Assembly (NCBI GenBank): GCA_901457705.2
Contig: LR590083.2
Span: 2,790,597 to 2,854,596 of the forward strand
From: Beijerinckiaceae bacterium RH AL1
GTDB lineage: Bacteria > Pseudomonadota > Alphaproteobacteria > Rhizobiales > Beijerinckiaceae
Length of the DNA stretch: 64,000 bases
Reading direction: 5' to 3'
Positions 27,312 through 40,188 of the stretch are shown piece after piece. The notes under the pieces were generated by a model. It searched no databases. It worked only from the letters and a program-made list of their open reading frames with translations, and was not told the origin of the DNA. Every line of letters starts with the position of its first letter. Positions within the stretch are counted from its first letter, which is position 1. The translations under genes were made by a program, and so were the position numbers.

Positions 27312-28603
27312 CGCCCGGCGGACGGCTCGCGGCGGCGATCGAGATTCTCGCCGACATCGAGGCGCGCCACCGGCCGGCGCCGGACGCGCTGAAGGACTGG
27401 GGCCTCTCGCATCGTTTCGCCGGCTCCAAGGACCGCGCGGCGATCGCCGCGCTCGTCTTCGACACGCTGCGCCGGCGCGCCTCGGCCACCTGGATCATGG
27501 GCGCCGACACGCCGCGCGCGCGGGCGCTCGGGGCCCTCAGGGTGGCCCGCGGGATGGACGCCGAGGCCATCGCGGCGCTCTGCACCGGCGAGGGTCACGC
27601 CCCGGCCGTGCTCGATGATGCCGAGCGGCAGGCGCTCGAGGCCGGCTCGCTGGCGGACGCGCCGGCGCACGTGCAGGGCGATTTCCCCGAATGGCTCGCA
27701 GGGCCGCTCGCCGCGGTGTTCGGCGACGCGCTGGTCGCCGAGATGCAGGCGATGGCCGAGCGCGCGCCGCTCGACCTGCGCGTCAACACGCTGAAGGCCT
27801 CGCGCGACAAGGCGCTGTCGGCGCTCGCCCATCTCGATGCCGCACCGGCCGCGCTGGCCGCGGACGGGCTGCGGCTGCCGCTCGGCGCCGACGGGCGCGG
27901 CCCGGCTCTCGCCGGCGAGCCTGCCTTCGCGAAGGGGCTCGTCGAGGTGCAAGACGAGGGCTCGCAGCTCGCCTGCATGCTCGCGGCGCCGAAGCCGGGC
28001 GAGCAGGTGCTCGACCTCTGCGCCGGCGGCGGCGGCAAGACGCTGGCGTTGGCAGCGCTGATGGAGAACCGCGGCCAGGTCTACGCCGCCGACGCTGACG
28101 GCAAGCGCCTCGCCGGGCTGTTCCCGCGGCTGGAAAAATCCGGCGCGCGCAACGTGCAGGTCCGCGCGCCGAAGCGCGGTGTGCTGCCGCTTGAGGACCT
28201 GCGCGAGCGCTGCGACCTCGTGCTCGTCGACGCGCCGTGCACGGGCACCGGGACCTGGCGCCGCAATCCCGACGCCAAATGGCGGATCCGGCCCGGCGCA
28301 CTCGACGTGCGGATCGCCGAGCAGGACGAGGTGCTGGCGCAGGCGGCGGACTACGTGAAGCCGGGCGGCCGGCTCGTCTACATCACCTGCTCGCTGCTGG
28401 CCGAGGAGAACGAGGCGCGGATCGCGGCTTTCCTGGAACGCTATGCCGGTTTCGCCGTGCGCCCCGCGGTGGAGGTCGCCGAAGCGGCCGGGCTCGGCGC
28501 GCTGGCGCCCTTCGCCGATCCGGCGGGCATCGGCCTGCGGCTTTCGCCGCGCCGCACAGGCACGGACGGGTTCTTCGTCGCGACGCTCGTCAGATCTGCG
28601 TGA
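27308..28603 (+). CDS. RsmB/NOP family RNA m5C methyltransferase
   Basis: 431 residues from the GTG at 27308, directly behind AGGAGG. It has a NusB-like helical N-terminus and a Rossmann methyltransferase domain. The SAM motif is VLDLCAGGGGKTLALAAL. The motif IV cysteine is in DAPCTGTGTWRRNPD and the motif VI catalytic cysteine in YITCSLLAEENE. It probably methylates C967 of 16S rRNA or another rRNA cytosine; the exact target is inferred. The 3' end overlaps the convergent small-protein gene by 14 bases. Confidence 0.88.
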   Translation: MTPGGRLAAAIEILADIEARHRPAPDALKDWGLSHRFAGSKDRAAIAALVFDTLRRRASATWIMGADTPRARALGALRVARGMDAEAIAALCTGEGHAPAVLDDAERQALEAGSLADAPAHVQGDFPEWLAGPLAAVFGDALVAEMQAMAERAPLDLRVNTLKASRDKALSALAHLDAAPAALAADGLRLPLGADGRGPALAGEPAFAKGLVEVQDEGSQLACMLAAPKPGEQVLDLCAGGGGKTLALAALMENRGQVYAADADGKRLAGLFPRLEKSGARNVQVRAPKRGVLPLEDLRERCDLVLVDAPCTGTGTWRRNPDAKWRIRPGALDVRIAEQDEVLAQAADYVKPGGRLVYITCSLLAEENEARIAAFLERYAGFAVRPAVEVAEAAGLGALAPFADPAGIGLRLSPRRTGTDGFFVATLVRSA

Positions 28604-28853
28604 CGGCGCTGCCGTGCGGGGCGGCGACCGGCGGCGCGTAGGCCGCCGCGTCGGGACGCGCAACGAGGACGATGTCGCCGACCGCGATCAGCAGGATCAG
28701 CAGGAGCGCCATCACCCGGGCGACGATGCGGCCGTCCCCGCGCGAGGCGGCAGGCTCCTCTATCTCGGCAAACAGCGAGGCGATGTTGGCGAAGTCGACG
28801 CGCCGCTGGGTTCCTGCGCCTGCGGCGGCTCGCAGAAAGAGGAAGGCGGACAT
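28590..28853 (-). CDS. Small single-pass membrane protein, unknown
   Basis: 87 residues from the ATG at 28853 (MSAFLFLRAAAGAGTQRRVD), with one membrane helix (VARVMALLLILLIAVGDIVL, about 46-65). The N-terminal acidic part contains FANIASLFAEIEEP. The family is not recognised. It converges with and slightly overlaps the RNA methyltransferase gene. A longer start at 28943 is possible but not supported by a ribosome-binding site. Confidence 0.55.
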   Translation of the reverse strand: MSAFLFLRAAAGAGTQRRVDFANIASLFAEIEEPAASRGDGRIVARVMALLLILLIAVGDIVLVARPDAAAYAPPVAAPHGSAVTQI

Positions 28854-28970
28854 GGCTACAACTCCTGTGATTTCAGCGGAGTATAGCCGGGCGCCGTTGC
28901 CGCCTCCTTCAGCGGAAGGACCGCATTCGGGGCAATGACGCAAGGTCGCGGTAACGTTGGGTGCGGCGTG

Positions 28971-29243
28971 TCAGGCGCTTGGTGTGGCAGGGCGCTGCGG
29001 CCCTTCGGCCTCTTCACCCTCGGAGGCGACGTCGCCGTGGCGGAAATCGCCGAGCGTCAGATGGCGGCCCCAAGGCGTGCGGTCCGGGCGCTTGATCTGC
29101 ACGGGCTCGTCGTCCGGCAGCGCATGGAGGGCGGGACGCTCGGCAATGAGTGCCGCAACCTTGCGGGCCGCGTCGCGCACCTCGCTCGCGGCGATCTTCT
29201 CCTCGGGAAGCTGGTCGATCTTGACGATGTAAAGGTCGCTCAT
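28971..29243 (-). CDS. Small soluble protein, unknown
   Basis: 90 residues, acidic C-terminus, no signal or membrane segment. The sequence (MSDLYIVKIDQLPEEKIAAS, then RPDRTPWGRHLTLGDFRHG) has the regular composition of a real gene. The family is not recognised. It lies 35 bases downstream of mctP on the same strand and may be the last gene of the DUF3311-mctP transcript. The 117 bases to its 3' side hold no visible gene. Confidence 0.55.
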   Translation of the reverse strand: MSDLYIVKIDQLPEEKIAASEVRDAARKVAALIAERPALHALPDDEPVQIKRPDRTPWGRHLTLGDFRHGDVASEGEEAEGPQRPATPSA

Positions 29244-29278
29244 GCCGCGCTAGCGCGGAGAGCGGCCGGAGGTTCCCG

Positions 29279-30823
29279 TCACTCCGCCGGCGCTGGGATG
29301 CGCAGGTCGTCGTAGTCCTCCGCTCGCGTCTCGTCGCTCGCGGTGTTCGGCAGCAGCGCCGAAAGCACGGCGGCGACCGCGAAGTTGGCGATGAGCGCGG
29401 TGACCCCGTTGTAGGCCGAGATGCCGCCGAAGACCAGGTGCACCGGCACCCAAGCCGCGGCGCCAGCCGACAGCGCCGTGCCGACGACGATGCCGACGGC
29501 CCAGCCGGCGAGCAGCGCCCAGGCCGAGAACCAGCGCGTGAAGAGCCCGAGCACCACGGCAGGGAAGATCTGCACCATCCACACGCCGCCGAGCAGCTGC
29601 AGGTCGATCGCGAACTTCGTCGGCATGGCGAGGATGACGACAAGCGCCCCGACCTTGACGACGAGGCTCATCAGCTTGGCGAGCTGCGCCTCGCGCGCCG
29701 GCGCGATGGCGGGGTCGACGAACGGCTTCCAGATGTTGCGGGTGAACGTGTTGGCGGCGCCGATCGACATGACGGCGGCGGGCACCAGCGCGCCGATCGC
29801 GATGCCGGCATAGGCGAATCCCGCAAACCACGACGGGAACATCGCGTGGAACAGCAGCGGCACGGCGGACTGCGCGTCCTTGGTCTGGATGCCGGCGGCA
29901 AGCGCCATGTAGCCCATCAGCGCGATCAGCCCGAGCACCAGCGAATAGGCCGGCAGCATGAAGGCGTTGCGGCGGATCGCGTTGCCCGACGACGCCGACA
30001 GGATGCCGGTCATCGAGTGCGGATACATGAAGAGCGCCATGGCCGAGCCGAGCGCCAGCGTCGCGAAGGGCACGATCTGCGCGTCCTTGAGGAGGATGCC
30101 GGCCGGCTTGGCCGAGGCCGCGGCCTTGGCGGCGAGCGCGGCGGCCGCCTTGTCGAAGATCACGCCGTAGCCGCCGAGCTTGAGGGGCACGATCACCACC
30201 GCCGCCACGACGAAGATGTAGATCATGATGTCCTTGACGAAGGCGATCATCGCCGGCGCGCGCAGCCCCGACGAGTAGGTGTAGAGCGCGAGAATGAGGA
30301 AGGCGATGGTGATCGCCACGTTGAAGTTCGAGAAGCCGAGCGCCTGGATCACCTTCTCCATGCCGACGAGCTGCAGCGCGATGTAGGGCATGGTCGCAAC
30401 GATGCCGGTGACGGCGACGGCCAGCGCCAGCCAGCGCGAGCCGTAGCGCCCGCAGACGTAGTCGGCGGCGGTGATGTAGCCGTGCTTGTGCGTTACCGCC
30501 CAGAGCCGCGGGAAGGTGAGGTAGAGCAGCGGGTAGATCAGGATCGTGTAAGGCACCGCGAAGAGGCCCATCGCGCCGGACGCGTAGACGAGCGCCGGCA
30601 CCGCGATGACGGTGTATGCGGTGTAGAGATCGCCGCCGATCAGGAACCACGACACCCAGGCACCGAAGCGGCGGCCGCCGAGGCCCCACTCGTTCAGGTC
30701 GGCGAGATCGCCGCGGCGCCAGCGGCCGGCGAGGAAGCCGATCACCGTGACGAGCGCGAAGAAGAAGACGAACACGGCGGTCGCCACGACGTCGAGCCGC
30801 GGCGGCTGCAGCTCCGGGCTCAC
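29279..30823 (-). CDS. mctP: Monocarboxylate:Na+ symporter, MctP-like
   Basis: 514 residues, about 13 helices, of the SSS family. It resembles rhizobial MctP, which imports lactate, pyruvate, propionate and alanine. Seen are FLAGRWRRGDLADLNEWGLG, GGDLYTAYTVIAVPALVY, THKHGYITAADYVCGRYGS and ALFMYPHSMTGILSASS. The GTG at 30823 is chosen because it overlaps the stop of the DUF3311 gene (GTGA), the usual arrangement, and fits the N-terminal helix. Homologous to, but clearly distinct from, ActP at 18.7-20.4 kb. Confidence 0.88.
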   Translation of the reverse strand: MSPELQPPRLDVVATAVFVFFFALVTVIGFLAGRWRRGDLADLNEWGLGGRRFGAWVSWFLIGGDLYTAYTVIAVPALVYASGAMGLFAVPYTILIYPLLYLTFPRLWAVTHKHGYITAADYVCGRYGSRWLALAVAVTGIVATMPYIALQLVGMEKVIQALGFSNFNVAITIAFLILALYTYSSGLRAPAMIAFVKDIMIYIFVVAAVVIVPLKLGGYGVIFDKAAAALAAKAAASAKPAGILLKDAQIVPFATLALGSAMALFMYPHSMTGILSASSGNAIRRNAFMLPAYSLVLGLIALMGYMALAAGIQTKDAQSAVPLLFHAMFPSWFAGFAYAGIAIGALVPAAVMSIGAANTFTRNIWKPFVDPAIAPAREAQLAKLMSLVVKVGALVVILAMPTKFAIDLQLLGGVWMVQIFPAVVLGLFTRWFSAWALLAGWAVGIVVGTALSAGAAAWVPVHLVFGGISAYNGVTALIANFAVAAVLSALLPNTASDETRAEDYDDLRIPAPAE

Positions 30824-31001
30824 GCCTTGCCCCGCGCGCGATCGAGCCGGAAGGCCGCGTAAATGAACAGCGCCGACAGCGGAACCTGCGCGAACAGGCC
30901 CAATAGAAGAGCGGGAAGCCGAGGAGCCGCGGCGCGTCGAGATTGTAGAACGGAACGGCAAGCGCCAGCAGGCAGGGGATGATCAGCAGGAGGTTTCGCA
31001 T
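30820..31001 (-). pseudogene. DUF3311 small membrane protein, one-base frameshift
   Basis: DUF3311 proteins are partners of about 60 residues encoded just before SSS-family permeases. The N-terminal half (MRNLLLIIPCLLALAVPFYN, LGFPLFYW) and the C-terminal half (GLFAQVPLSALFIYAAFRLD) are both conserved but lie in different frames. One extra G at the GGG (30899-30901, plus-strand CCC) joins them as FYWGLFAQVP and gives 60 residues. A sequencing error is the simplest reading. The stop overlaps the mctP start. Confidence 0.8.
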
Positions 31002-31098
31002 GGGACCTGTGCGGGAACGGCCACCGTCTATCGGCGAGGATGCGAACGGGCGTCAAGCCAGAGGGTGCGGCGAACCTAAAGGCGGCACCGGCGGCGGT

Positions 31099-32214
31099 TC
31101 AGCCCGCGGTCGCCTCTGCCAGCGCATCGACCACGGCCCGTAGCGACTCCCGTTCATCGGCGCCCGAACGCTGAGCAGCACGGAAGGCCGCGCGCTGCAG
31201 ATCGGCACCCGCGCCCTCCAGGACGATGGCGCGCGCCGGAGCGAGCGCCGCGGCACAGCCGAGCGCCTCCGCATCCTCGGCGACGAGCGCCAGCGCCGCC
31301 TCCAGCGCCTCGCCGACGGAGGTCGTGCCGGCCGCCGCGACGAGGCGCGCGCGGACGCCGTGGCGCTGGACCTGCCAGATGTTCTCGGCCGTGACCGCGC
31401 GCTCGACGACGTCGGCCATCGGCATCGCATCCGGCGCGCGAACGGCGGCGCGGACGAGACAGCGATATAGCGCGGCGATGGCCACGACGTCGTCGACGCG
31501 GGTGCAGGAATCGCAGATGCGCATCTCGAGCGTCGGGTACTTGATGCTCGGGCGCAGGTACCACCAAAGGTAGCTCGCGTCCTTGATCATGCCGGCGGCG
31601 ACGAGGCGCGCGACGAGCCGCTCGAACTCGGCCATGTCGGCGACGGGCTCCGGCAGGCCCATGCGCGGCCATTCCGAGAAGGCGGCGAGGCGGAAGCCGT
31701 CGAGCCTGGTGTCCTGCCCCTGCCAGAAGGGCGAGCCGACGGACAGCGCGAGAAAAAGCGGCAGGTAGGGCACGAGGCGCTGCATCAGCGCGACGCGCGT
31801 CGCCGGGTCCGGCACCTCGACGTGGACGTGGGTCGCGCAGACCATCATGCGATGCGCCAGCGCGCCGAACTCGCCCTCGAGCTCCTGGTAGCGCGTCTTC
31901 TCGGTCGTCGCCTGCGCGTCGGAGACGGCGAGGGGGTGCGTGCCGGCGGCGAAGAGCACGAGGCCTTGCGCATCGGCGAGGCCGGCGAGCGAGCGCCGCA
32001 GGCCCCGCAGCGCGTGGGCCGCCGCGGCGAGGTCGCCGCCGGGCTCGGTCGCGACCTCGACCTGGCCTTTCAGGAGCTCGGGCGAGGCCGGCAGACCGCT
32101 TTCGGCAGCGGCAGCGTGGAAGGCGTCGGCCGCAGCCGTGCCCGGGCTCGCGCCGGTGGCGCGGTCGGCGAGGAAATATTCCTCCTCGATCCCGAAGCGA
32201 TACGCGTCGCCCAT
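31099..32214 (-). CDS. Carboxylate-amine ligase, YbdK/GCS2 family
   Basis: 371 residues of the glutamate-cysteine ligase 2 (YbdK) family, ATP-dependent carboxylate-amine ligases with weak or unknown physiological substrates. Motifs: RFGIEEEYFL at the N-terminus, KGQVEVATEP, HVHVEVPD, SPFWQGQDTRLDGFRL and IKYPTLEMRICDSC. The ATG at 32214 precedes the conserved IEEE segment. Upstream in-frame codons are Arg/Ser-rich noise. Divergent from the channel gene, with 187 bases between them that hold no other feature. Confidence 0.88.
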   Translation of the reverse strand: MGDAYRFGIEEEYFLADRATGASPGTAAADAFHAAAAESGLPASPELLKGQVEVATEPGGDLAAAAHALRGLRRSLAGLADAQGLVLFAAGTHPLAVSDAQATTEKTRYQELEGEFGALAHRMMVCATHVHVEVPDPATRVALMQRLVPYLPLFLALSVGSPFWQGQDTRLDGFRLAAFSEWPRMGLPEPVADMAEFERLVARLVAAGMIKDASYLWWYLRPSIKYPTLEMRICDSCTRVDDVVAIAALYRCLVRAAVRAPDAMPMADVVERAVTAENIWQVQRHGVRARLVAAAGTTSVGEALEAALALVAEDAEALGCAAALAPARAIVLEGAGADLQRAAFRAAQRSGADERESLRAVVDALAEATAG

Positions 32215-32401
32215 GCGTCCTCCGCCCCCGTCGCGCACGGGCAAGCAACCACTATAGCGCGCGCCGCCCGCGCCGCGACAGCCTAGGGAGCCGGCATAAA
32301 GGCGGAGCCTGCGCCCCGAGACCGGCGCCGCACGAGATGAAACGGTCACATCGCCGCGCAAAGCTCGCGTCGTCTTCGCTCGCCATCGCCGGTCATCGCC
32401 T

Positions 32402-33493
32402 ATGCTTCGCCAGCTCCGCTTCGTGGTTTTCCGGCTGGCGTGCGGCTTGGCCGTCCTGCTTGGGACGGCGCCGCTCCATGCCGAGCCGCAAGGCGTCCCG
32501 CTCCGCATCGCCGTCTACGACGTGCCGCCCTACGGTTACAGCGACCGCGACGGATCGATCGTCGGCGCCAGCGTCGATCTGTGGCGCCGGGTCGCCGAGA
32601 AGATCGGGCAGCGCTACGAGCTCAGCCTCGTCAAGGACATGGATTCCCTGCTCCGCGGTCTCGAGCAGCAGAAATTCGACGCGGCGATCGGTGCGATCAC
32701 CATCACGCCGGAGCGGGAGGAACGCGTCGACTTCACCTATCCCGCGCACCGCTCCGGCGTCGCGGTCGCGCTGCGCAAGGAGACGGGCTTCCTCGCCGCC
32801 GCGCTCTCTTACCTCTCGGCGGTCACCGATCTCTCCGGCCTGATCGTGCTGATCCTCGCGCTGCTGATCACCACCGGCATCGCGATGTGGGTGATCGAGC
32901 GGCCGAGCCACCGCGCCGGGCACGGCGAGTCCGCCGTCGGCACCTTGCGCGACGGGCTCTACTGGGCGGTCGTGACGATGACCACCGTCGGCTACGGCGA
33001 CAAGACGCCGAAGACCCACTCCGGCCGCTTCATCGCGACCCTGTGGATGTTCGGCAGCCTCGTCCTCGTCTCGCTGCTCTCGACGAGCCTCGTCGCGCAT
33101 CTCACCGCCGATCGCGTCGCCCGCGACGACGCCGTCGCGACCGTCGACCTCGCCGGGAAGCGTCTCGGCGCGGTCACGCTGTCGTCGGGCGCCGAATATC
33201 TCGACGCGCTGCATCTCACCTACACGCACTACGCCGACATCCCGCAGGCGCTGGCGGCGCTCGACGCGGGGCAGCTCGACGCCGTCGTCAACAGCGTCGG
33301 CGCGCTGCGCTGGTTCGTCGCCAAACGGTTCTCGCGCACGCTCGACGTCTCGCCCGGCTTGCTGGCGCCGGCCTATATGGCGATCGCCTTGCCGAAGGGC
33401 AGCGCGCTCCGCCACGAGCTGGACCGCGCCCTGGTCGGCGTGACGTCGAGCCCCGACTGGACCGCGGCGGAGGCTCGCTACTTCGGGCCGTGA
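32402..33493 (+). CDS. GluR0-like ligand-gated potassium channel
   Basis: 363 residues with the layout of prokaryotic ionotropic glutamate receptors. Signal peptide (1-27), first half of a periplasmic-binding-protein domain (about 32-128), helix M1 (144-165), pore loop with the potassium filter T195-V-G-Y-G-D200, helix M2 (209-233), then the second half of the binding domain (about 243-360). The binding fold shows ITITPEREERVDFTYP and QALAALDAGQLDAVVNS. The ligand is probably an amino acid; this is inferred. Such channels are uncommon in Rhizobiales. The next gene, encoding a DUF2254 protein, follows after 67 bases. Confidence 0.87.
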   Translation: MLRQLRFVVFRLACGLAVLLGTAPLHAEPQGVPLRIAVYDVPPYGYSDRDGSIVGASVDLWRRVAEKIGQRYELSLVKDMDSLLRGLEQQKFDAAIGAITITPEREERVDFTYPAHRSGVAVALRKETGFLAAALSYLSAVTDLSGLIVLILALLITTGIAMWVIERPSHRAGHGESAVGTLRDGLYWAVVTMTTVGYGDKTPKTHSGRFIATLWMFGSLVLVSLLSTSLVAHLTADRVARDDAVATVDLAGKRLGAVTLSSGAEYLDALHLTYTHYADIPQALAALDAGQLDAVVNSVGALRWFVAKRFSRTLDVSPGLLAPAYMAIALPKGSALRHELDRALVGVTSSPDWTAAEARYFGP

Positions 33494-33560
33494 CGCCATT
33501 CGACGCCGCCGTCGGACGACGTGGTTGGACTCGGCGGCGCGCCTCGACTAGCCAGCTCGC

Positions 33561-34883
33561 ATGAACGCACGTATCATGGCCTGGCTCGAAAATCTCGGGG
33601 ACCAGTTCTGGCTCCGACCGGCCCTCGTCGTGCTCGGCTGCCTCGTCGCGGCCCATCTCGCCGTCCTCGCCGACCATGCGCATCTCCTCGGCTCGGAGAT
33701 GATGGGCGCGTCCCTGCTCTACACGGGCGGCGGCGAGGGCGCCCGCTCGCTGCTGTCCGCCGTCGCCTCCTCGTCGATCAGCGTCGCCTCGACGATCTTC
33801 TCGATCACCATCGCGGCGCTGTCGCTCGCCTCGGGCCAGATGGGACCGCGCCTGCTGCGGAACTTCATCCGCGACTCGCGCAACCAGGTCGCACTCGGCA
33901 TCTTCCTCGGCACCTTCGCCTACGCTCTGATCGTGCTGCGCACCGTGCGGACCGCGCAAGAAGATCCCTTCGTGCCGAACATCGCGGTGACGGGCGCGCT
34001 GGTGCTCGCGCTCGTCTGCATCGGCACGCTGACCTGGTTCGTGCACCACATCGCAACCTCGATCAACGTCGAGCGCGTCGTCGACACGGTGCACCGCGAT
34101 CTCGTGCGCTCGATCGCCCTTCACACGCGCGAGACCGCAAGTCCCGCCGCGCCGGCCGTGAGGCTTGTTGGGCGCCCGATCGTCGCCGACGGCAGCGACT
34201 ATGTTCAGGCGGTCGACGCCGAAGGGCTTGCCGATTGGGCCCAATCCAACGATCTCGCCGTCGCGCTGCGCGTGCGTCCGGGCGATTACGTGCCATGTGG
34301 CGCGCCCGTCGCCGCGGCGTCGCGCGAGGCCGATGGCGTCGACGCTGCCGTGTCGCGGGCGCTCACCTTCGGCCGCAAGCCGGCCGCGCTCCAGGATCTC
34401 GAATATTCGGTGCGTCAGCTGAACGAGATCGCGGTGCGTGCGCTCTCGCCCGGCATCAACGATCCCTTCACCGCGGGAAGCGTGCTCGAGCGCTTCGGCG
34501 ATGCCCTGTGCCGGCTGGCGCCGCGGCACCTGCCGACCGGCACGATACTGCGCGACGGGCGCGTCGCCCTCACCATGCCGGCCACCGACTACGACGGGCT
34601 CTGCGACGCGATGTTCCACACCATCCGGCAGAATGCAGCGGGCTCGCCCTACGTGCTGATCCGGCTGCTCGAGGTGCTGGCCCGCGTCGCCGAGGTGGAG
34701 CGGCAGGCCGTGCGCCGCGCCGCCTTGCGCCGCCACGGCGACCTCGTGATGGCCCTCGCCGGCGACGTGCAGGAGGCTGCGTCGCGTACCGATCTGCGCC
34801 ACCGCCACGAGGTGCTGGTCAGCGTCCTCGACCAGGGCGGCCGCGGCGCCGGATTACGCGAGCCGGATCCGGCGACGGGCTGA
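33561..34883 (+). CDS. DUF2254 family membrane protein
   Basis: 440 residues. The N-terminal third holds about four membrane helices with the family signature AVASSSISVASTIFSITIAA and LASGQMGPRLLRNFIRD. The rest is soluble (VQAVDAEGLADWAQSNDLAV, RVRPGDYVPCGAPV, RALSPGINDPFTAGSVLE). DUF2254 proteins are predicted membrane proteins without a known activity. It is co-directional with the channel gene upstream and may be co-transcribed. Confidence 0.88.
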   Translation: MNARIMAWLENLGDQFWLRPALVVLGCLVAAHLAVLADHAHLLGSEMMGASLLYTGGGEGARSLLSAVASSSISVASTIFSITIAALSLASGQMGPRLLRNFIRDSRNQVALGIFLGTFAYALIVLRTVRTAQEDPFVPNIAVTGALVLALVCIGTLTWFVHHIATSINVERVVDTVHRDLVRSIALHTRETASPAAPAVRLVGRPIVADGSDYVQAVDAEGLADWAQSNDLAVALRVRPGDYVPCGAPVAAASREADGVDAAVSRALTFGRKPAALQDLEYSVRQLNEIAVRALSPGINDPFTAGSVLERFGDALCRLAPRHLPTGTILRDGRVALTMPATDYDGLCDAMFHTIRQNAAGSPYVLIRLLEVLARVAEVERQAVRRAALRRHGDLVMALAGDVQEAASRTDLRHRHEVLVSVLDQGGRGAGLREPDPATG

Positions 34884-35046
34884 AGCCCCGCTGCGGTTCT
34901 GCGCCAAACCAACGCATTGCGAGCTGCAAAAAAATGGTGGGGCGTCGACCTTCGTCCGGAACTGGACGCGAGCCTCCGCATTCTGGTCGCCATGTGCTGC
35001 AGCGCACGCTGCGCTGCGGCACGCAACACAAGAGGATCATCCCCAC

Positions 35047-35424
35047 ATGACATTCGCAGCGAACAAGACAGCCCTCGCCGCAGCTCTGGCTTTGACGGCT
35101 TCGGTCGGCTTGACGCTCCCCGCCTCGGCGGACGCCTACTCCGGCTACCACATGTCGCACCATCACCAGGCGCGCGCGATGAACAAGGCGTACCGCATGG
35201 GCTATCGACGCGGGTTCCTCGACGGGCACCTCGCAGCCGTCGAGGGCCCGGTGGTGACCGGCCGCTCCGCGTACGTCGCGCCGGCACCCGTCGCGACCAC
35301 GGACGGCGGCGTCTTCGGCAACGGCGGCCTTCTCGGCCTCGGCGTCTTCGGCGGCAACGGCGTGCTCGGCACGGGCGTCCTGAACGGCCAGGGCGCGCTC
35401 GGCGTCGGCGTTCTCGGCTTCTAA
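35047..35424 (+). CDS. Small exported protein with Gly/Leu repeat tail
   Basis: 125 residues. A signal peptide (MTFAANKTALAAALALTASV, cleavage near ASA-DAY at about 29) precedes a His/Met-rich part (YHMSHHHQARAMNKAYRMGY) and a C-terminal repeat of GVFGNGG, GVFGGNG, GVLGTGV and GVLGF units. The function is unknown; low-complexity Gly repeats suggest an envelope or matrix protein. AAGAGG precedes the ATG, and a strong terminator follows. The 163 bases upstream hold no other gene. Confidence 0.65.
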   Translation: MTFAANKTALAAALALTASVGLTLPASADAYSGYHMSHHHQARAMNKAYRMGYRRGFLDGHLAAVEGPVVTGRSAYVAPAPVATTDGGVFGNGGLLGLGVFGGNGVLGTGVLNGQGALGVGVLGF

Positions 35425-35458
35425 GGCCCGTTACAAAGTCTAGATCGAGATTAGCATC

Positions 35459-35489
35459 AGGCCCGGCGAGTTCACCTCGCCGGGCCTTT
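35459..35489. terminator. Terminator after the Gly-repeat protein gene
   Basis: A perfect 12-bp stem (aggcccggcgag / ctcgccgggcct) with a 5-base loop followed by TTTC lies 35 bases after the stop. It probably also serves the convergent gene ending at 35507. Confidence 0.8.
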
Positions 35490-35506
35490 CGCAGGAGCGA
35501 TTGTTC

Positions 35507-35971
35507 TCAGCCGGCCAGCTTGCCGATCAGCAAGAAAGCCGCCGCGATGATCCCGCACAGGCTGAAGCCGAACACGAAGCGCGCCGAGAACACCCGCGCG
35601 TGCTGGATGCCCGGACGCACGTAAAGGTCCATGAGGGTCGGCATCGGGACGGTGTCGACGAAGTTCCGAAAGATGTCGCCGTCCGCAACGTCGATGAACT
35701 TCTGCCAATCGGGGATCGAGCCGTCTTCCTGCGGCACATGCTTCGCGGGCCACAGAAGCTGCGACGTCGCGACGATCCCGTTGCTCCAGATCGTCAGCTT
35801 CGGCGGCGCGTTCGGCCCCGTCGTGCGCGGATGCCACAGGTCGATGCGGGCAAACCCGCTGTCGTCGCCCTTGACGCCGAGACAAGCGCGATAGCCGCGT
35901 CGCGCCAACGCATGGATCCGATCGAAGGTGATCGTATCCGGCCAGTCCTTCGTCACCGCATAATCAGTCAT
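35507..35971 (-). CDS. Tail-anchored protein, unknown
   Basis: 154 residues. The soluble N-terminal part (TDYAVTKDWPDTITFDRIHA, RIDLWHPRTTGPNAPPKL, EDGSIPDWQKFID) precedes one C-terminal hydrophobic helix (VFGFSLCGIIAAAFLLIG). No signal peptide, so it is likely anchored in the inner membrane with the domain in the cytosol. The family is not recognised. It is convergent with the Gly-repeat gene and divergent from nrdJ across a 436-base gap. Confidence 0.65.
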   Translation of the reverse strand: MTDYAVTKDWPDTITFDRIHALARRGYRACLGVKGDDSGFARIDLWHPRTTGPNAPPKLTIWSNGIVATSQLLWPAKHVPQEDGSIPDWQKFIDVADGDIFRNFVDTVPMPTLMDLYVRPGIQHARVFSARFVFGFSLCGIIAAAFLLIGKLAG

Positions 35972-36407
35972 CAGAGCCCCCGCAGCTCTCTTTCTCGCTT
36001 GAGTTCAGGCTAGCGCCGAAAAATATCATAGGGTTAATACAATTAAATTGTTCTCGACATTGTTAAGGAACAATAAAGAGCGAGCAACCGCGGAGACGGA
36101 ACCCGTCGCGCCTCAGCGCAAGATCAGGCGACGGTCACGTGCGACCGCGCCGTCTCTTGCGTCGGGTGCGACATCCCCGACACACTCAACGTCCGAACAG
36201 GCGGCCTGCCGTTTGCCTGGTCGCTGCCCTGGGCCTGCAGCGGCCGCCGGAGGGCGCGCCGAGAGGTTGTCCCCGCTCTTCCCATACTTACCACGAGCCA
36301 CCATATCTAGCGCTCCACAGAAACCTACAAACAAGCCTTAGCGTTTTGCGTCGAATCGAGTCATAGTTCGGTCCGGGGCAGATACTACCACCTTGGGGCT
36401 CAAGCCG
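35972..36407. other. 436-base intergenic region upstream of nrdJ
   Basis: No convincing gene. Bases 36017-36080 are clearly AT-rich compared with the rest of the window and hold the near-palindrome caattaaattg (36040-36050) and a 7-bp inverted repeat attgttc/gaacaat (36047-36053 / 36068-36074). This part probably contains promoters for the divergent genes. Short open frames here have unusual codon use and no homology I recognise. Confidence 0.5.
36298..36313 (+). promoter_or_regulatory. Weak NrdR-box-like site
   Basis: ccaccatatctagcgc resembles the ribonucleotide reductase repressor box (acacwatatatwgtgt), keeping the central ATAT core and about 11 of 16 positions. It lies 95 bases upstream of nrdJ. 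The usual second box about 31 bases away was not seen, so this is only a candidate. Confidence 0.25.
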
Positions 36408-40130
<3,723 letters not shown>

Positions 40131-40188
40131 GGCGGGAGAAGATAAGAAGTATGCCGGCAACCAAAGATTGGCCGTAGGAGCCCATAGT

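Noticed and set aside
36381-36407. Cobalamin riboswitch before nrdJ
   Set aside because: No B12-box sequence or multi-stem leader was seen, and B12-dependent enzymes are not usually controlled that way.
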